Origin: Prevotella sp. DNF00663
GTDB taxonomy: Bacteria > Bacteroidota > Bacteroidia > Bacteroidales > Bacteroidaceae
NCBI RefSeq assembly: GCF_001553265.1
Contig: NZ_KQ960588.1
Span: 33,713-97,712 of the forward strand
Length of the DNA: 64,000 bases
Direction: 5' to 3'
Both the position numbers and the translations under genes were made by a program. Below are positions 1 to 8,276 of the stretch, piece after piece. A model generated the notes under the pieces. It made no database searches and was not told the DNA's origin. It was given only the letters and a program-made list of their open reading frames with translations. How positions within the stretch are numbered: position 1 is the first letter of the stretch; each line of letters begins with the position of its first letter.

Positions 1-1
1 A

Positions 2-1621
2 CATATATTGGGAATCATACCGAAGACATATCTACCAAATTATAATGAATTTTATGAGAAGCGATGGTTTGCTTCTTCACAAGATTTACACGATACCACG
101 ATTCGATATGCCGGACAAAATGTATCTGTGACATCAACCCCTCAACTATTCCAAACAGCAGGTGGTGTCAAATTTGGCGTTGAAATATGCGAAGATGTAT
201 GGGCGCCCATCCCACCTAGTAACCAATTAGCCGTATGCGGAGCCGATTTGATTTTCAATTTATCAGCAAGCAATGATTTACTAGGTAAGCATCAATATCT
301 GATGGCTTTGCTAAGACAGCAGAGCGCCAGAACTATATCTGGATATATATATAGCAGTAGCGGCTATGGTGAAAGTACACAAGATTTAGTCTATGGTGGA
401 AATGCTATTATTTTTGAGAATGGGAGTCTCCTTGCAGAAGCAGATAGATTTGTGTTATCGCCCCAAATGGAGATGGCTCAAATCGATGTAGAACGTCTAC
501 GTACAGAGCGTCGCAATAATTCCACATTTGTCAATGCCCAGCGTCCAACTACCAACAACACTGATTCTAATAAGATTATCATCAATTGCAAAGAGATTAC
601 CCCTCGCCCATTTACATTAACTAGACAAGTGGATCCACAACCTTTTATTCCACACGAAGAGAATTTGAGTGCTGCCTGTGAGGAGATTCTGAATATACAG
701 GTAATGGGGTTAGCCAAACGTTTACAACATACACATAGCAAACGAGTAGTTATAGGTATCAGTGGAGGATTAGATTCAACATTGGCACTCCTTGTATGTA
801 TCAAGACTTTTGATAAGTTAGGATTAGATAGAGCAGGTATCCTTGGTGTCACCATGCCGGGATTTGGTACGTCCGACCGTACCTATCACAATGCAATCCA
901 TCTCATGCAAAAACTTGGGATTGAAATTCGTGAAATCAATATCGCCAATGCTGTAATACAACACTTCAATGATATAGGCCATGATATCAAGGTACACGAT
1001 GTAACCTATGAGAATTCTCAGGCTCGCGAGCGTACCCAGATTCTGATGGATCTGAGTAATCAGGTTGGTGGACTAGTCATTGGTACCGGTGATTTGTCTG
1101 AATTAGCATTAGGATGGGCTACTTATAATGGAGACCATATGAGCATGTATGGAGTTAACGCCAGTGTTCCCAAGACTATTATCAAGTACTTGGTAGAATA
1201 TGTTGCAACAACATTAGACCAAACTGTACACGACATCTTATTAGATATCATTGATACACCGATTAGTCCGGAACTTACCCCGGCCGCTGAATCTGGGAAC
1301 ATCCAACAAAAGACGGAAGACTTAGTTGGTCCATACGAGCTACACGATTTCTTTCTTTACTATCTCTTGAGATTTGGCTTTAGTCCTAAAAAGATTTATC
1401 TGCTTGCATGTAAAGCTTTCAAGCCTGAACAATATTCTCAGGAAACCATCAAGCATTGGCTCAGAACTTTCCATTACAGATTCTTTACACAACAGTTCAA
1501 ACGCAGTTGTCTGCCGGATGGTCCAAAGGTTGGAAGTGTAAGCCTCAGTCCAAGGGGAGATTGGCGTATGCCTAGCGATGCTATGAATCGTTTATGGCTA
1601 GAAGAATGTGATGAACTTTGA
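2..1621 (+). CDS. nadE: Glutamine-dependent NAD+ synthetase, 5' end outside window
   Basis: Makes NAD+ from deamido-NAD+ using ammonia released from glutamine. The reading frame is open to the left edge, so the true start lies upstream; a TTG at position 8 is an ordinary leucine codon inside the glutaminase domain. The visible N-terminal part is a carbon-nitrogen hydrolase domain with the catalytic cysteine in VEICEDVW (about visible residue 61). The synthetase domain follows, with the PPi-loop motif SGGLDST at about visible residue 252 and GTGDLSELALGW further on. About 540 residues are visible, which suits a two-domain enzyme of roughly 640-660 residues lacking its first hundred or so. A strong hairpin follows the stop codon. 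The family call is certain; only the start is missing. Confidence 0.96.
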   Translation, partial: HILGIIPKTYLPNYNEFYEKRWFASSQDLHDTTIRYAGQNVSVTSTPQLFQTAGGVKFGVEICEDVWAPIPPSNQLAVCGADLIFNLSASNDLLGKHQYLMALLRQQSARTISGYIYSSSGYGESTQDLVYGGNAIIFENGSLLAEADRFVLSPQMEMAQIDVERLRTERRNNSTFVNAQRPTTNNTDSNKIIINCKEITPRPFTLTRQVDPQPFIPHEENLSAACEEILNIQVMGLAKRLQHTHSKRVVIGISGGLDSTLALLVCIKTFDKLGLDRAGILGVTMPGFGTSDRTYHNAIHLMQKLGIEIREINIANAVIQHFNDIGHDIKVHDVTYENSQARERTQILMDLSNQVGGLVIGTGDLSELALGWATYNGDHMSMYGVNASVPKTIIKYLVEYVATTLDQTVHDILLDIIDTPISPELTPAAESGNIQQKTEDLVGPYELHDFFLYYLLRFGFSPKKIYLLACKAFKPEQYSQETIKHWLRTFHYRFFTQQFKRSCLPDGPKVGSVSLSPRGDWRMPSDAMNRLWLEECDEL

Positions 1622-1632
1622 CTTAGGAAAAC

Positions 1633-1683
1633 TATATAAAGAAGGCTTCTTGCTATTATTCTGCAAGAAGCTTTCTTTATATA
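1633..1683. terminator. Strong hairpin after nadE
   Basis: A stem of about 20 bp (arms 1634-1653 and 1663-1683, with GCTTCTTGC pairing GCAAGAAGC) closes on a 9-nt loop between the nadE stop and the convergent small gene. There is no clear U-run after it on the plus strand, so it may act as a two-sided terminator or an mRNA-stabilising hairpin. Confidence 0.7.
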
Positions 1684-1689
1684 TGAATA

Positions 1690-1968
1690 TCATCTAGGAA
1701 ATTTCTGTTTTAATCTTTTCCATCCTTCTACTCCCAGAATGGTAAAACCACCATATTGACATGTTTTTGCCAAGCCAAAAAACACCACCCATAGAACACC
1801 TTTCAAAGACGTGGATATAGGTAATGCCATCTGCCCAAAAGAGATGATATAAAAAGGTATACACATCAACAACACACATACACCTGTTTTAAAAGAAAGC
1901 TTTTGAAGCCAACTCTTAATTCGTGTCAGAACTTTTCTCATAAATAGAATAAAATAGGGCACAAACAT
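1690..1968 (-). CDS. Small membrane protein of unknown function
   Basis: 92 codons, or 83 if translation starts at the second methionine (position 1941, MRKVLTRIKSW), which gives a more natural basic N-terminus. Two hydrophobic stretches (about residues 28-46 and 56-72) predict two transmembrane helices, with basic ends (KLSFK, KRLKQKFPR). It lies 38 bp after the 70-aa gene and reads the same way, so it is probably the last gene of the porin transcript. I do not recognise the family; small two-helix proteins of this kind are common in Bacteroidales. Confidence 0.6.
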   Translation of the reverse strand: MFVPYFILFMRKVLTRIKSWLQKLSFKTGVCVLLMCIPFYIISFGQMALPISTSLKGVLWVVFFGLAKTCQYGGFTILGVEGWKRLKQKFPR

Positions 1969-2006
1969 AAGACTATATTTGTGCCCTAGATAACAATGTC
2001 TCTAAA

Positions 2007-2219
2007 TTATGCGGTATATAACCATACTACGAAACAAATTATTATAAGTGCCAAAATCACTAGACAAGCGAAAAGTACATTGGCCAAGAACTTTCTTCTT
2101 CTCTTTGCTCTTGCAGCCCCTGTCGTCATATTGTAATGGCTATGACGATGTTTTCCGTTGCTGTGATGACGGTGATGCACATAATTCTTTTCTGTCGAAT
2201 TTCTATAGTTATCTTCCAT
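2007..2219 (-). CDS. Small His-rich, tail-anchored membrane protein
   Basis: 70 residues. The N-terminal half is polar and rich in histidine (HHRHH, HRHSHY) and basic residues (RAKRRRKF). A single hydrophobic helix (about residues 47-67) ends the protein, so it should insert with the basic cluster in the cytoplasm. The histidine cluster could bind a metal, but that is inference. It starts 29 bp after the porin stop, on the same strand. Family not recognised; the start ATG is well placed and the ORF does not lie inside another gene. Confidence 0.6.
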   Translation of the reverse strand: MEDNYRNSTEKNYVHHRHHSNGKHRHSHYNMTTGAARAKRRRKFLANVLFACLVILALIIICFVVWLYTA

Positions 2220-2248
2220 AATTATTTATTCCTTTTCTTTTGATATTA

Positions 2249-3379
2249 CTAAAATCTGAAACTAACCTGCACATCTACCATATCATAATCATGCTTTGCT
2301 AGCGTTCTATCGTTTACTCTTGCGTACTCGGCCGAGATTTCTAAATTCTTAGTAAATTCATAATCTGCACCTATTTCATAAAAAGTCTTTGCAGAAGCCC
2401 ATTCTCCTGTCTTTCTATAAAGGTCATAACGAGCTTTTACATGCATCTGCTTTTTAATGATGGGAGCTATTGCTAAAACGTAAAACCCGTCAGCTTTATT
2501 GCCATTACTGCTCAGAGTGCAATCTGAAGCAGTCTTGGAGTCTTGATAAGTCTTAGCAAAAGCATTACCAGTAGAATGGATATACTCCGAACGGAATGTC
2601 CAATCATTCACCACATATTCCCCACTGATAGCATAACGGTGTTGTGACAAACTTCTAATAGCTCCCTTATGTTCTACGGTATTGCCAACAGCATCTGTCT
2701 CAGACCAATCGCCTTTTCGGGCATAAGAGCCTTCCCAGCCGAATACACCTAGTCTCATACCAGCTACTGGCATTACCCATATACCACCAATGATATCCTT
2801 ACGTTGGTCTACATCTTTTACATTGATACCCTGTCCATTAAAGATACCAACCTGATAATGTAGCAAATTACGGCCATTTGAGTTCTTCAAGAAATCACCT
2901 TGCAGCTGAAGACCTATATCCCTACCATTAGAACTATGTGCTCCAACTCGATCATTAAAGCCAGCTAAACTTGTAACATTCTGTGCATAGCCCATAAAGC
3001 CTTGGTCAACCGGATGCATAGGGTTCTCAAAGGTAAATGGTCGTTTAAATTGTCCCAACTTCACTTTAAAGTAACCATATTTTTGCCATTCTGCAAACAA
3101 ATCTACAATACGAGGACTACTGCCCAGTGTAGAAGTGTTACCATTCAACTGAATTTGCGCTTTCCATGCTACATCATTAAGAATTCTACCGTCAAGAGAA
3201 ACCCTGACCAATCGAATATTAAAGGAGTTAGCTTTCGCACCACTCTGTCCACTATACTGGTATTGCGTGATACCATACCCAGACAACTTTAAATTGTTGA
3301 CCCAAGTTGCTTTACTTTCTTGCGCTGATGCACCATAAGATGCCAATACAAGTAATGATGCAAGGATTTCCTTTTTCAT
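2249..3379 (-). CDS. OprO/OprP-type outer-membrane porin
   Basis: 376 residues with a clear signal peptide (MKKEILASLLVLASYGASAQ). The body has alternating beta-strand patterns typical of a 16-stranded porin, including FNIRLVRVSLDGRI and KVKLGQFKRPFTFEN near the N-terminus, as in phosphate-selective porins of the OprO/P family. It ends in phenylalanine (VSFRF), the usual outer-membrane beta-barrel C-terminal signature. The substrate cannot be told from sequence; many Bacteroidetes members are annotated as phosphate-selective without proof. A -7 box lies about 45 bp upstream, and two small membrane-protein genes follow. Confidence 0.85.
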   Translation of the reverse strand: MKKEILASLLVLASYGASAQESKATWVNNLKLSGYGITQYQYSGQSGAKANSFNIRLVRVSLDGRILNDVAWKAQIQLNGNTSTLGSSPRIVDLFAEWQKYGYFKVKLGQFKRPFTFENPMHPVDQGFMGYAQNVTSLAGFNDRVGAHSSNGRDIGLQLQGDFLKNSNGRNLLHYQVGIFNGQGINVKDVDQRKDIIGGIWVMPVAGMRLGVFGWEGSYARKGDWSETDAVGNTVEHKGAIRSLSQHRYAISGEYVVNDWTFRSEYIHSTGNAFAKTYQDSKTASDCTLSSNGNKADGFYVLAIAPIIKKQMHVKARYDLYRKTGEWASAKTFYEIGADYEFTKNLEISAEYARVNDRTLAKHDYDMVDVQVSFRF

Positions 3380-3422
3380 AAATAAATGATTAACGATTTT
3401 CTATTTTCGTTTAGTGATTAGT

Positions 3423-3431
3423 GCAAAAGTA
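3423..3431 (-). promoter_or_regulatory. Bacteroidetes -7 box for the porin gene
   Basis: Reads TACTTTTGC on the minus strand, a full match to TAnnTTTGC, 44 bp before the porin ATG. No clear -33 TTTG was found. Confidence 0.6.
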
Positions 3432-3514
3432 ACCATTTTTTTTAATTCATGCTATTTTTTGCAGGAAATTCCTTGTTCTAATTAATGTTGCAAAATTGCA
3501 CTTCCATCCCTGAA

Positions 3515-5935
3515 TTACGAGAATCCCAAAAGAGTTCCTAGCTGATATGTGAGTGCAGAGACTACCCATGCCAATCCTGTTGTATATACCGCTGTGAAAA
3601 TAGCCCATTTCCAATTACCAGTCTCTCCTTTGATTGCAGCTATCGTTGCAATGCAAGGGAAATAGAGTAACACAAACAACAAAAAACTATAAGCGGCTAA
3701 GGGGGTAATCCCATCTGCTACCATCATTCTTCTCAAACGCGTATATTTTGCTGCATCAGAGTTATATGAATCATCATCAGCAAAACTACTGTCATCACTA
3801 TAAAGCACTCCCATGGTGCTGGCCACGATTTCCTTTGCCCCAACACCTGCTAGCAAACCAACATCTAATTTCCAATCAAAACCTTGAGGACGGAATATAG
3901 GTTCTATAGCTTTACCTATCCTGCCAATATAGCTCTGTTCTTGTTGCTGACTAGCAGACAATTCATCATGATGCGGAAAATATCCTAAAGCCCATACTAT
4001 AATGCTTGCCACCAAGATGATACCACCCATTTTTTTTAGATATTGTTTACCTTTTTCCCATGTATGTCGACCAATTGCTTTCCACGTAGGGAAACGATAG
4101 GGGGGAAGCTCCATCACAAAGGGGGTGTCTTCTCCTTTCACTAGTACTTGAGAATATAGCCGACCGATAATTATTGCCATCAAAATTCCAATAAAATAAA
4201 GTGACATCATAACGGTAGAGCGGTATTCGGCTGCAAAGAATGTCCCTATAATCATAATATAAATAGGCAGTCTGGCCGAGCAACTCATCATCGGAAGAAC
4301 GAGCATGGTAATAAGCCTAGAACGTCTACTCTCAATGGTTCGCGTAGCCATGACAGCAGGAACATTACACCCAAATCCCATTATCAATGGAATAAACGAC
4401 TTTCCATGCAATCCCATCTTGTGCATAAGTTTATCCATTATGAAAGCAGCTCTGGCCATATATCCCGAATCTTCCATGTATGAGATAAAAAAGTAGAGAA
4501 TCAATATCTGCGGTAGAAAGACTATCACAGCGCCAACACCACCAATGATTCCATCGGAAATCATGGCTTTCAGAGGCCCGGCTGGTAACACCTCACTTAC
4601 AGTTTGACCAAGCCAAGTAACTCCCGCCTCAATCAAATCCATCGGATACTGTCCAAGGGTGAATGTTACTTCAAACATCAACCATAAGAACAATATGAAT
4701 ATAGGAAATCCTAAATATCGATTGGTTATGATACGATCGAGCAGGTGAGTAGTCTGGTAAGTGTCTTTCTTATTACCTGTTGAATAGAGGGCTTCTTGCA
4801 ATGCACCATGGATAAAACCATATTTAGCATCCATAATAGCCGTTTCACTGTCTACTCCAGTTTCTTCTCTCACTCTATCTTCAGCCTTTTTGCGTTCTGC
4901 AAAGATTTCCTCATCTTTATCTAGTGTTTTAATATACGATTCTACATCCTGATCATGTTCTAATAGTTTGATAGCCAAATAACGAGTAGAATACTTCTGA
5001 CGAAGATCTATATTGCTTTTTAGATAATGCTGAATATGCAATATACCTGCCTCTATCTCGTGTCCATGATTGATATGGATATGGCGAAAATGTAGATTAT
5101 CTCCTTCATTTCCCTCATACATATCAACTACCGCATCTAGGAGCTGATTGAGTCCACGACCATTCGTAAACGATGTCGGTATCATAGGTATCCCGAAGAG
5201 AGTGCCCAATTTGTCTTCATCAACATGGTCGCCCCGCTTCTCTACCTCATCATACATATTGAGTGCACATACCATACGTAAGTGCATATCTATCAATTGG
5301 GTTGTAAGATAAAGATTGCGTTCTAAATTACTGGTATCTATGACATTGATAATAACATCTGGCATCTGCTCTATAATCTGCTTCCTTACATACAATTCTT
5401 CCGGACTATAAGCAGATAGACTATAAGTTCCCGGTAAATCTACCAAATTGAAATGGTATCCTCGATGTTCGGTATGGCCCACTTTAGCATCAACAGTTAC
5501 ACCGCTATAATTACCGACACGTTCATGTGCGCCCGAAGCAAAATTGAATAGAGAAGTCTTACCACAATTCGGATTGCCCACCAAAGCCACATTGATAACT
5601 CGCCTTTTGGCTATTGCTGCCAACTCTAATTCGTCATCAGAAACATGTAATTCGTTTTCCGGAACAATAGAAGTTGTATAATCTTTATCAGAACTAAAAA
5701 CTTTAGCCTCCTTCTCACTCATCACTTCTATCATGGAGGCTTCACTCCTACGCAATGAAACTTCATATCCCATGACCTTATATTTGACGGGATCTTGTAG
5801 GGGAGCATTGAGTAAGACCTCTACTTTTTGCCCTTTGATAAAGCCCATCTCTACGATGCGTTTTCGGAAACCGCCGTGTCCTGTTACTTTTATAATGATA
5901 CCGTATTCGCCGGTCTTCAGATCTGATAACTTCAT
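3515..5935 (-). CDS. feoB: Fused FeoA-FeoB ferrous iron transporter
   Basis: GTP-driven inner-membrane Fe2+ importer. The first 75 or so residues are a FeoA SH3-like domain (MKLSDLKTGEYG, VEMGFIKGQKVEV). The G domain follows, with the P-loop GNPNCGKTS, DLPGTYSLS and the NMYDE guanine motif. An acidic helical spacer comes next, then the polytopic permease with the gate regions (GYMARAAFIMDK, GFGCNVPAVMATR). I chose the ATG at 5935 because an ATG-less extension to 5968 would run through the -7 box at 5955-5963; the product is 806 residues. FeoA-FeoB fusions are usual in Bacteroidales. It is divergent from a protease-like gene, and the shared intergenic region holds an 18-bp palindrome (6013-6030). 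Confidence 0.96.
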   Translation of the reverse strand: MKLSDLKTGEYGIIIKVTGHGGFRKRIVEMGFIKGQKVEVLLNAPLQDPVKYKVMGYEVSLRRSEASMIEVMSEKEAKVFSSDKDYTTSIVPENELHVSDDELELAAIAKRRVINVALVGNPNCGKTSLFNFASGAHERVGNYSGVTVDAKVGHTEHRGYHFNLVDLPGTYSLSAYSPEELYVRKQIIEQMPDVIINVIDTSNLERNLYLTTQLIDMHLRMVCALNMYDEVEKRGDHVDEDKLGTLFGIPMIPTSFTNGRGLNQLLDAVVDMYEGNEGDNLHFRHIHINHGHEIEAGILHIQHYLKSNIDLRQKYSTRYLAIKLLEHDQDVESYIKTLDKDEEIFAERKKAEDRVREETGVDSETAIMDAKYGFIHGALQEALYSTGNKKDTYQTTHLLDRIITNRYLGFPIFILFLWLMFEVTFTLGQYPMDLIEAGVTWLGQTVSEVLPAGPLKAMISDGIIGGVGAVIVFLPQILILYFFISYMEDSGYMARAAFIMDKLMHKMGLHGKSFIPLIMGFGCNVPAVMATRTIESRRSRLITMLVLPMMSCSARLPIYIMIIGTFFAAEYRSTVMMSLYFIGILMAIIIGRLYSQVLVKGEDTPFVMELPPYRFPTWKAIGRHTWEKGKQYLKKMGGIILVASIIVWALGYFPHHDELSASQQQEQSYIGRIGKAIEPIFRPQGFDWKLDVGLLAGVGAKEIVASTMGVLYSDDSSFADDDSYNSDAAKYTRLRRMMVADGITPLAAYSFLLFVLLYFPCIATIAAIKGETGNWKWAIFTAVYTTGLAWVVSALTYQLGTLLGFS

Positions 5936-5954
5936 ATTCCAATATCTATAACAT

Positions 5955-5963
5955 GCAAAAGTA
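5955..5963 (-). promoter_or_regulatory. -7 box for feoAB
   Basis: TACTTTTGC on the minus strand, a full TAnnTTTGC match 20 bp before the chosen ATG. It implies a leader of only about 13 nt and rules out the upstream alternative start. Confidence 0.65.
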
Positions 5964-6012
5964 AACAATAAACTTTGCTTTTGTTTTCTTATAATTCCAT
6001 TTTTTATATAAA

Positions 6013-6030
6013 ATACCTATTTATAGGTAT
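6013..6030. promoter_or_regulatory. 18-bp palindromic operator candidate between feoAB and its divergent neighbour
   Basis: Perfect inverted repeat with 7-bp arms and a 4-bp centre: ATACCTA-TTTA-TAGGTAT. It lies 78 bp upstream of the feoAB ATG and 22 bp upstream of the -7 box of the plus-strand gene. A near copy (16 of 18 positions) lies 88 bp upstream of the TonB receptor start at 49584. The shared palindrome suggests a dimeric regulator; which one is unknown. Confidence 0.5.
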
Positions 6031-6051
6031 AGACATCTAGCTGCAATTGCG

Positions 6052-6060
6052 TATATTTGC
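6052..6060 (+). promoter_or_regulatory. -7 box for the aspartic protease-like gene
   Basis: TATATTTGC, a full TAnnTTTGC match 33 bp before the ATG at 6093. It overlaps an alternative in-frame start at 6057 and so argues against it. Confidence 0.6.
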
Positions 6061-6092
6061 AATATCTATTATTACGTAAATTTAAAAGAAAC

Positions 6093-8171
6093 ATGAAACT
6101 AAAGCTACAATATATATGGTTTTTCCTCCTGATCGTGGCATTCCCAAATGAGATTACAGCCGACGACAGTATTCCATTTAAGTACTATGGGCATATATAT
6201 TTTCAATCCGCTATCAACGACACCATTCCCTGTCAACTCATTTTCGACACAGGTGGTAACAATCTTTGTTGCATAGACTCAGTGTTCTTCGCACACTCCA
6301 AGTGGCATACTCGTAATATTCAAAAAGCAAATATTGGGGGAGGAGCCGGAAGGCTAACCGTTCCTCTCATTTACGAAGACACCCAAATAAAACAAGGAGC
6401 ATCCAATGTGCCATATCCTTATATTCCGGTAATACGGTTAAGAGATATTCTTGACTGCCATGCAGATGGTCTTGTTGGTATTCAAGGGCTTCATCATCGT
6501 CCCTATGAAATCAATTTTGAGCATCAATATTTTAAATTCAACACTGAATTACCAAAAGACTTATCCTCGTGGCAACGCGTTTTGGTGCGCTGCCATAAAC
6601 AGAGAATATTTCTCTATCTTTCCGTTAAAATAGGAGATAAGACGATTAAAGGATGGTACTTGATGGATACTGGAAGCGGTGGTACCATTGATTTTACAGC
6701 CCATACAACTTCCACTTATCATTTAGATTCCATCCCACGAAAGAAACGTATAACCGATATTACTAATTTTGGTGTGGGCAGCAAGGAACAGGAATACTTT
6801 GTTGATATAAAAGCAGATCAAATTCTTTTATTAGGAAACGACACCATCAAGAATTGTACAGTGTCTTATCTCCCCGAAGGAGTAGGGGCTTTTAGCAAAC
6901 AGGAATGGCTAGGAGTAGTAGGCAATGGGATATGGAGCGACTATAATATCATAGTAGATGAAGAAAGAGGATACCTTTATTTAAAACGATTCAATAAAGA
7001 AGAGAACAGTGATGTCAAAGGCTATGATTACGGATTTCGAAATCGTACAGACATTTGCGATGGCTGGATAGTTTCCTCATTGGTAAGAGATGGGGATGCA
7101 CGTAAGAGTGGTATAGAAATCGGAGATACCATCGTTGCCATTAATCACAAACCAGTAAAACGCCTCACATGGGACGAGGAATGGGAGATAGACGACACAC
7201 CAACTCAAGAAATTGAACTAAGAGGAAAGAATGGACACGCTAAACGCATCTTCCTAAAAGCGAAAAATTATTGGAAAGACGAGGAAGCGAATCACCCAAC
7301 ATACACGAAAATCAAAGTCAAAGAAAACTCTCAACAAGTATTTTCCAAGCAAATACCCGCAGGAGATTACAGTGGAATCAGCTATTTAGGCAATAATAGA
7401 TATGCCGTCGTAGACGATAAGGCAAGCCCCGATGGTTTCAGTATCTTTCATATAAATATTGATTCTATCTCCGGAACCATTCAAAACATAGAATTAGAAG
7501 CTATCAAAACAAGTGGGCGACCGAATAGAGATGGAGAGGGCATAGCCTACTGTAAAATTCGTAACTCGATTTTTATATCCGGTGAAAAAGATAATGTCAT
7601 TAAAGAATATGATTTAAATGGACAACTCTCTGGTAATAATGTATTTATACCAGATTCTATAAAGCAAAGATTAGATAGCAATAGAGGGCTGGAATCTCTA
7701 TCATGGAATGAAAATACACAACGCCTTTGGACTGCAACTGAAGCTGAAGATTGCCGAATGATAGAATATGATAGCAACTTAAGGCTTATCAATGTATGGA
7801 AGTACAAAGTTGATCAAGCCACATCAGCAAAGAACTATGTAAATGGTGTTAGCGAAATATGTGCTTTAAACGATGGCCGTTTGCTAGTGTTAGAACGAGA
7901 AGTCATGATTCCGGAAAAGAAGATCGGAGCATGGGCAGAATGTAAACTCTATGAGGCACGCCCCATCAATAGACAGTTGGAAAAGCATCTACTAACTAAG
8001 TGGAAGACTAAAATGAACATTACAAACCATTCTTTTGCCAACTACGAAGGAATGTGCCTAGGCCCTAAACTAGTTGATGGGGGACAGGTATTGCTATTGG
8101 TCACCGACTCCCAACATCGCTATAAAGGCATGCTCAAAGATTGGTTCAAAACCATCATAGTATATATATGA
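6093..8171 (+). CDS. Secreted aspartic protease-like / PDZ / phytase-esterase-like fusion
   Basis: 692 residues with a signal peptide (hydrophobic core WFFLLIVAF). The N-terminal half has two Asp-Thr-Gly motifs, LIFDTGGN (about residue 52) and YLMDTGSGG (about 192), as in retropepsin- and pepsin-like aspartic peptidases (clan AA). A PDZ-like segment follows at about 320-390 (VRDGDARKSGIEIGDTIVAINHKPV). The C-terminal 260 residues resemble the 'esterase-like activity of phytase' propeller family (GEGIAY, NRGLESLSW, RLLVLER, NYEGMCLGP). Protease-PDZ pairs are frequent in Bacteroidetes; joining to the third domain is unusual to me. It is divergent from feoAB, sharing a palindromic site. The catalytic role of each domain is inferred from motifs only. 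Confidence 0.75.
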   Translation: MKLKLQYIWFFLLIVAFPNEITADDSIPFKYYGHIYFQSAINDTIPCQLIFDTGGNNLCCIDSVFFAHSKWHTRNIQKANIGGGAGRLTVPLIYEDTQIKQGASNVPYPYIPVIRLRDILDCHADGLVGIQGLHHRPYEINFEHQYFKFNTELPKDLSSWQRVLVRCHKQRIFLYLSVKIGDKTIKGWYLMDTGSGGTIDFTAHTTSTYHLDSIPRKKRITDITNFGVGSKEQEYFVDIKADQILLLGNDTIKNCTVSYLPEGVGAFSKQEWLGVVGNGIWSDYNIIVDEERGYLYLKRFNKEENSDVKGYDYGFRNRTDICDGWIVSSLVRDGDARKSGIEIGDTIVAINHKPVKRLTWDEEWEIDDTPTQEIELRGKNGHAKRIFLKAKNYWKDEEANHPTYTKIKVKENSQQVFSKQIPAGDYSGISYLGNNRYAVVDDKASPDGFSIFHINIDSISGTIQNIELEAIKTSGRPNRDGEGIAYCKIRNSIFISGEKDNVIKEYDLNGQLSGNNVFIPDSIKQRLDSNRGLESLSWNENTQRLWTATEAEDCRMIEYDSNLRLINVWKYKVDQATSAKNYVNGVSEICALNDGRLLVLEREVMIPEKKIGAWAECKLYEARPINRQLEKHLLTKWKTKMNITNHSFANYEGMCLGPKLVDGGQVLLLVTDSQHRYKGMLKDWFKTIIVYI

Positions 8172-8266
8172 TATATTTGCAAAAACTCCGCAACATTACT
8201 GCATGGAAATAACAGTATTACTGCGGAGCCTGTTCAACGATGCTGCCTATCCTTTGCAGCAAAGTC
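8169..8266 (+). repeat. Array A of a 22-bp-period degenerate repeat
   Basis: Units begin at 8191, 8213, 8235 and (partial) 8257, exactly 22 bp apart, with a weak earlier unit at 8169 that includes the preceding stop codon. The shared pattern is CAnC or CAGn, then TACTGC or TGCTGC at unit positions 7-12, then a C/T-rich end, CCTTTG in the last full unit. It lies between convergent genes. The same pattern recurs at 24478, 50053 and 63866, always on the plus strand. Confidence 0.7.
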
Positions 8267-8276
8267 ATAGTAAAGA

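Noticed and set aside
8169..8266. 22-bp arrays as small CRISPRs
   Set aside because: Units are directly adjacent with no spacers, identity between units is low, and no cas genes are in the window.
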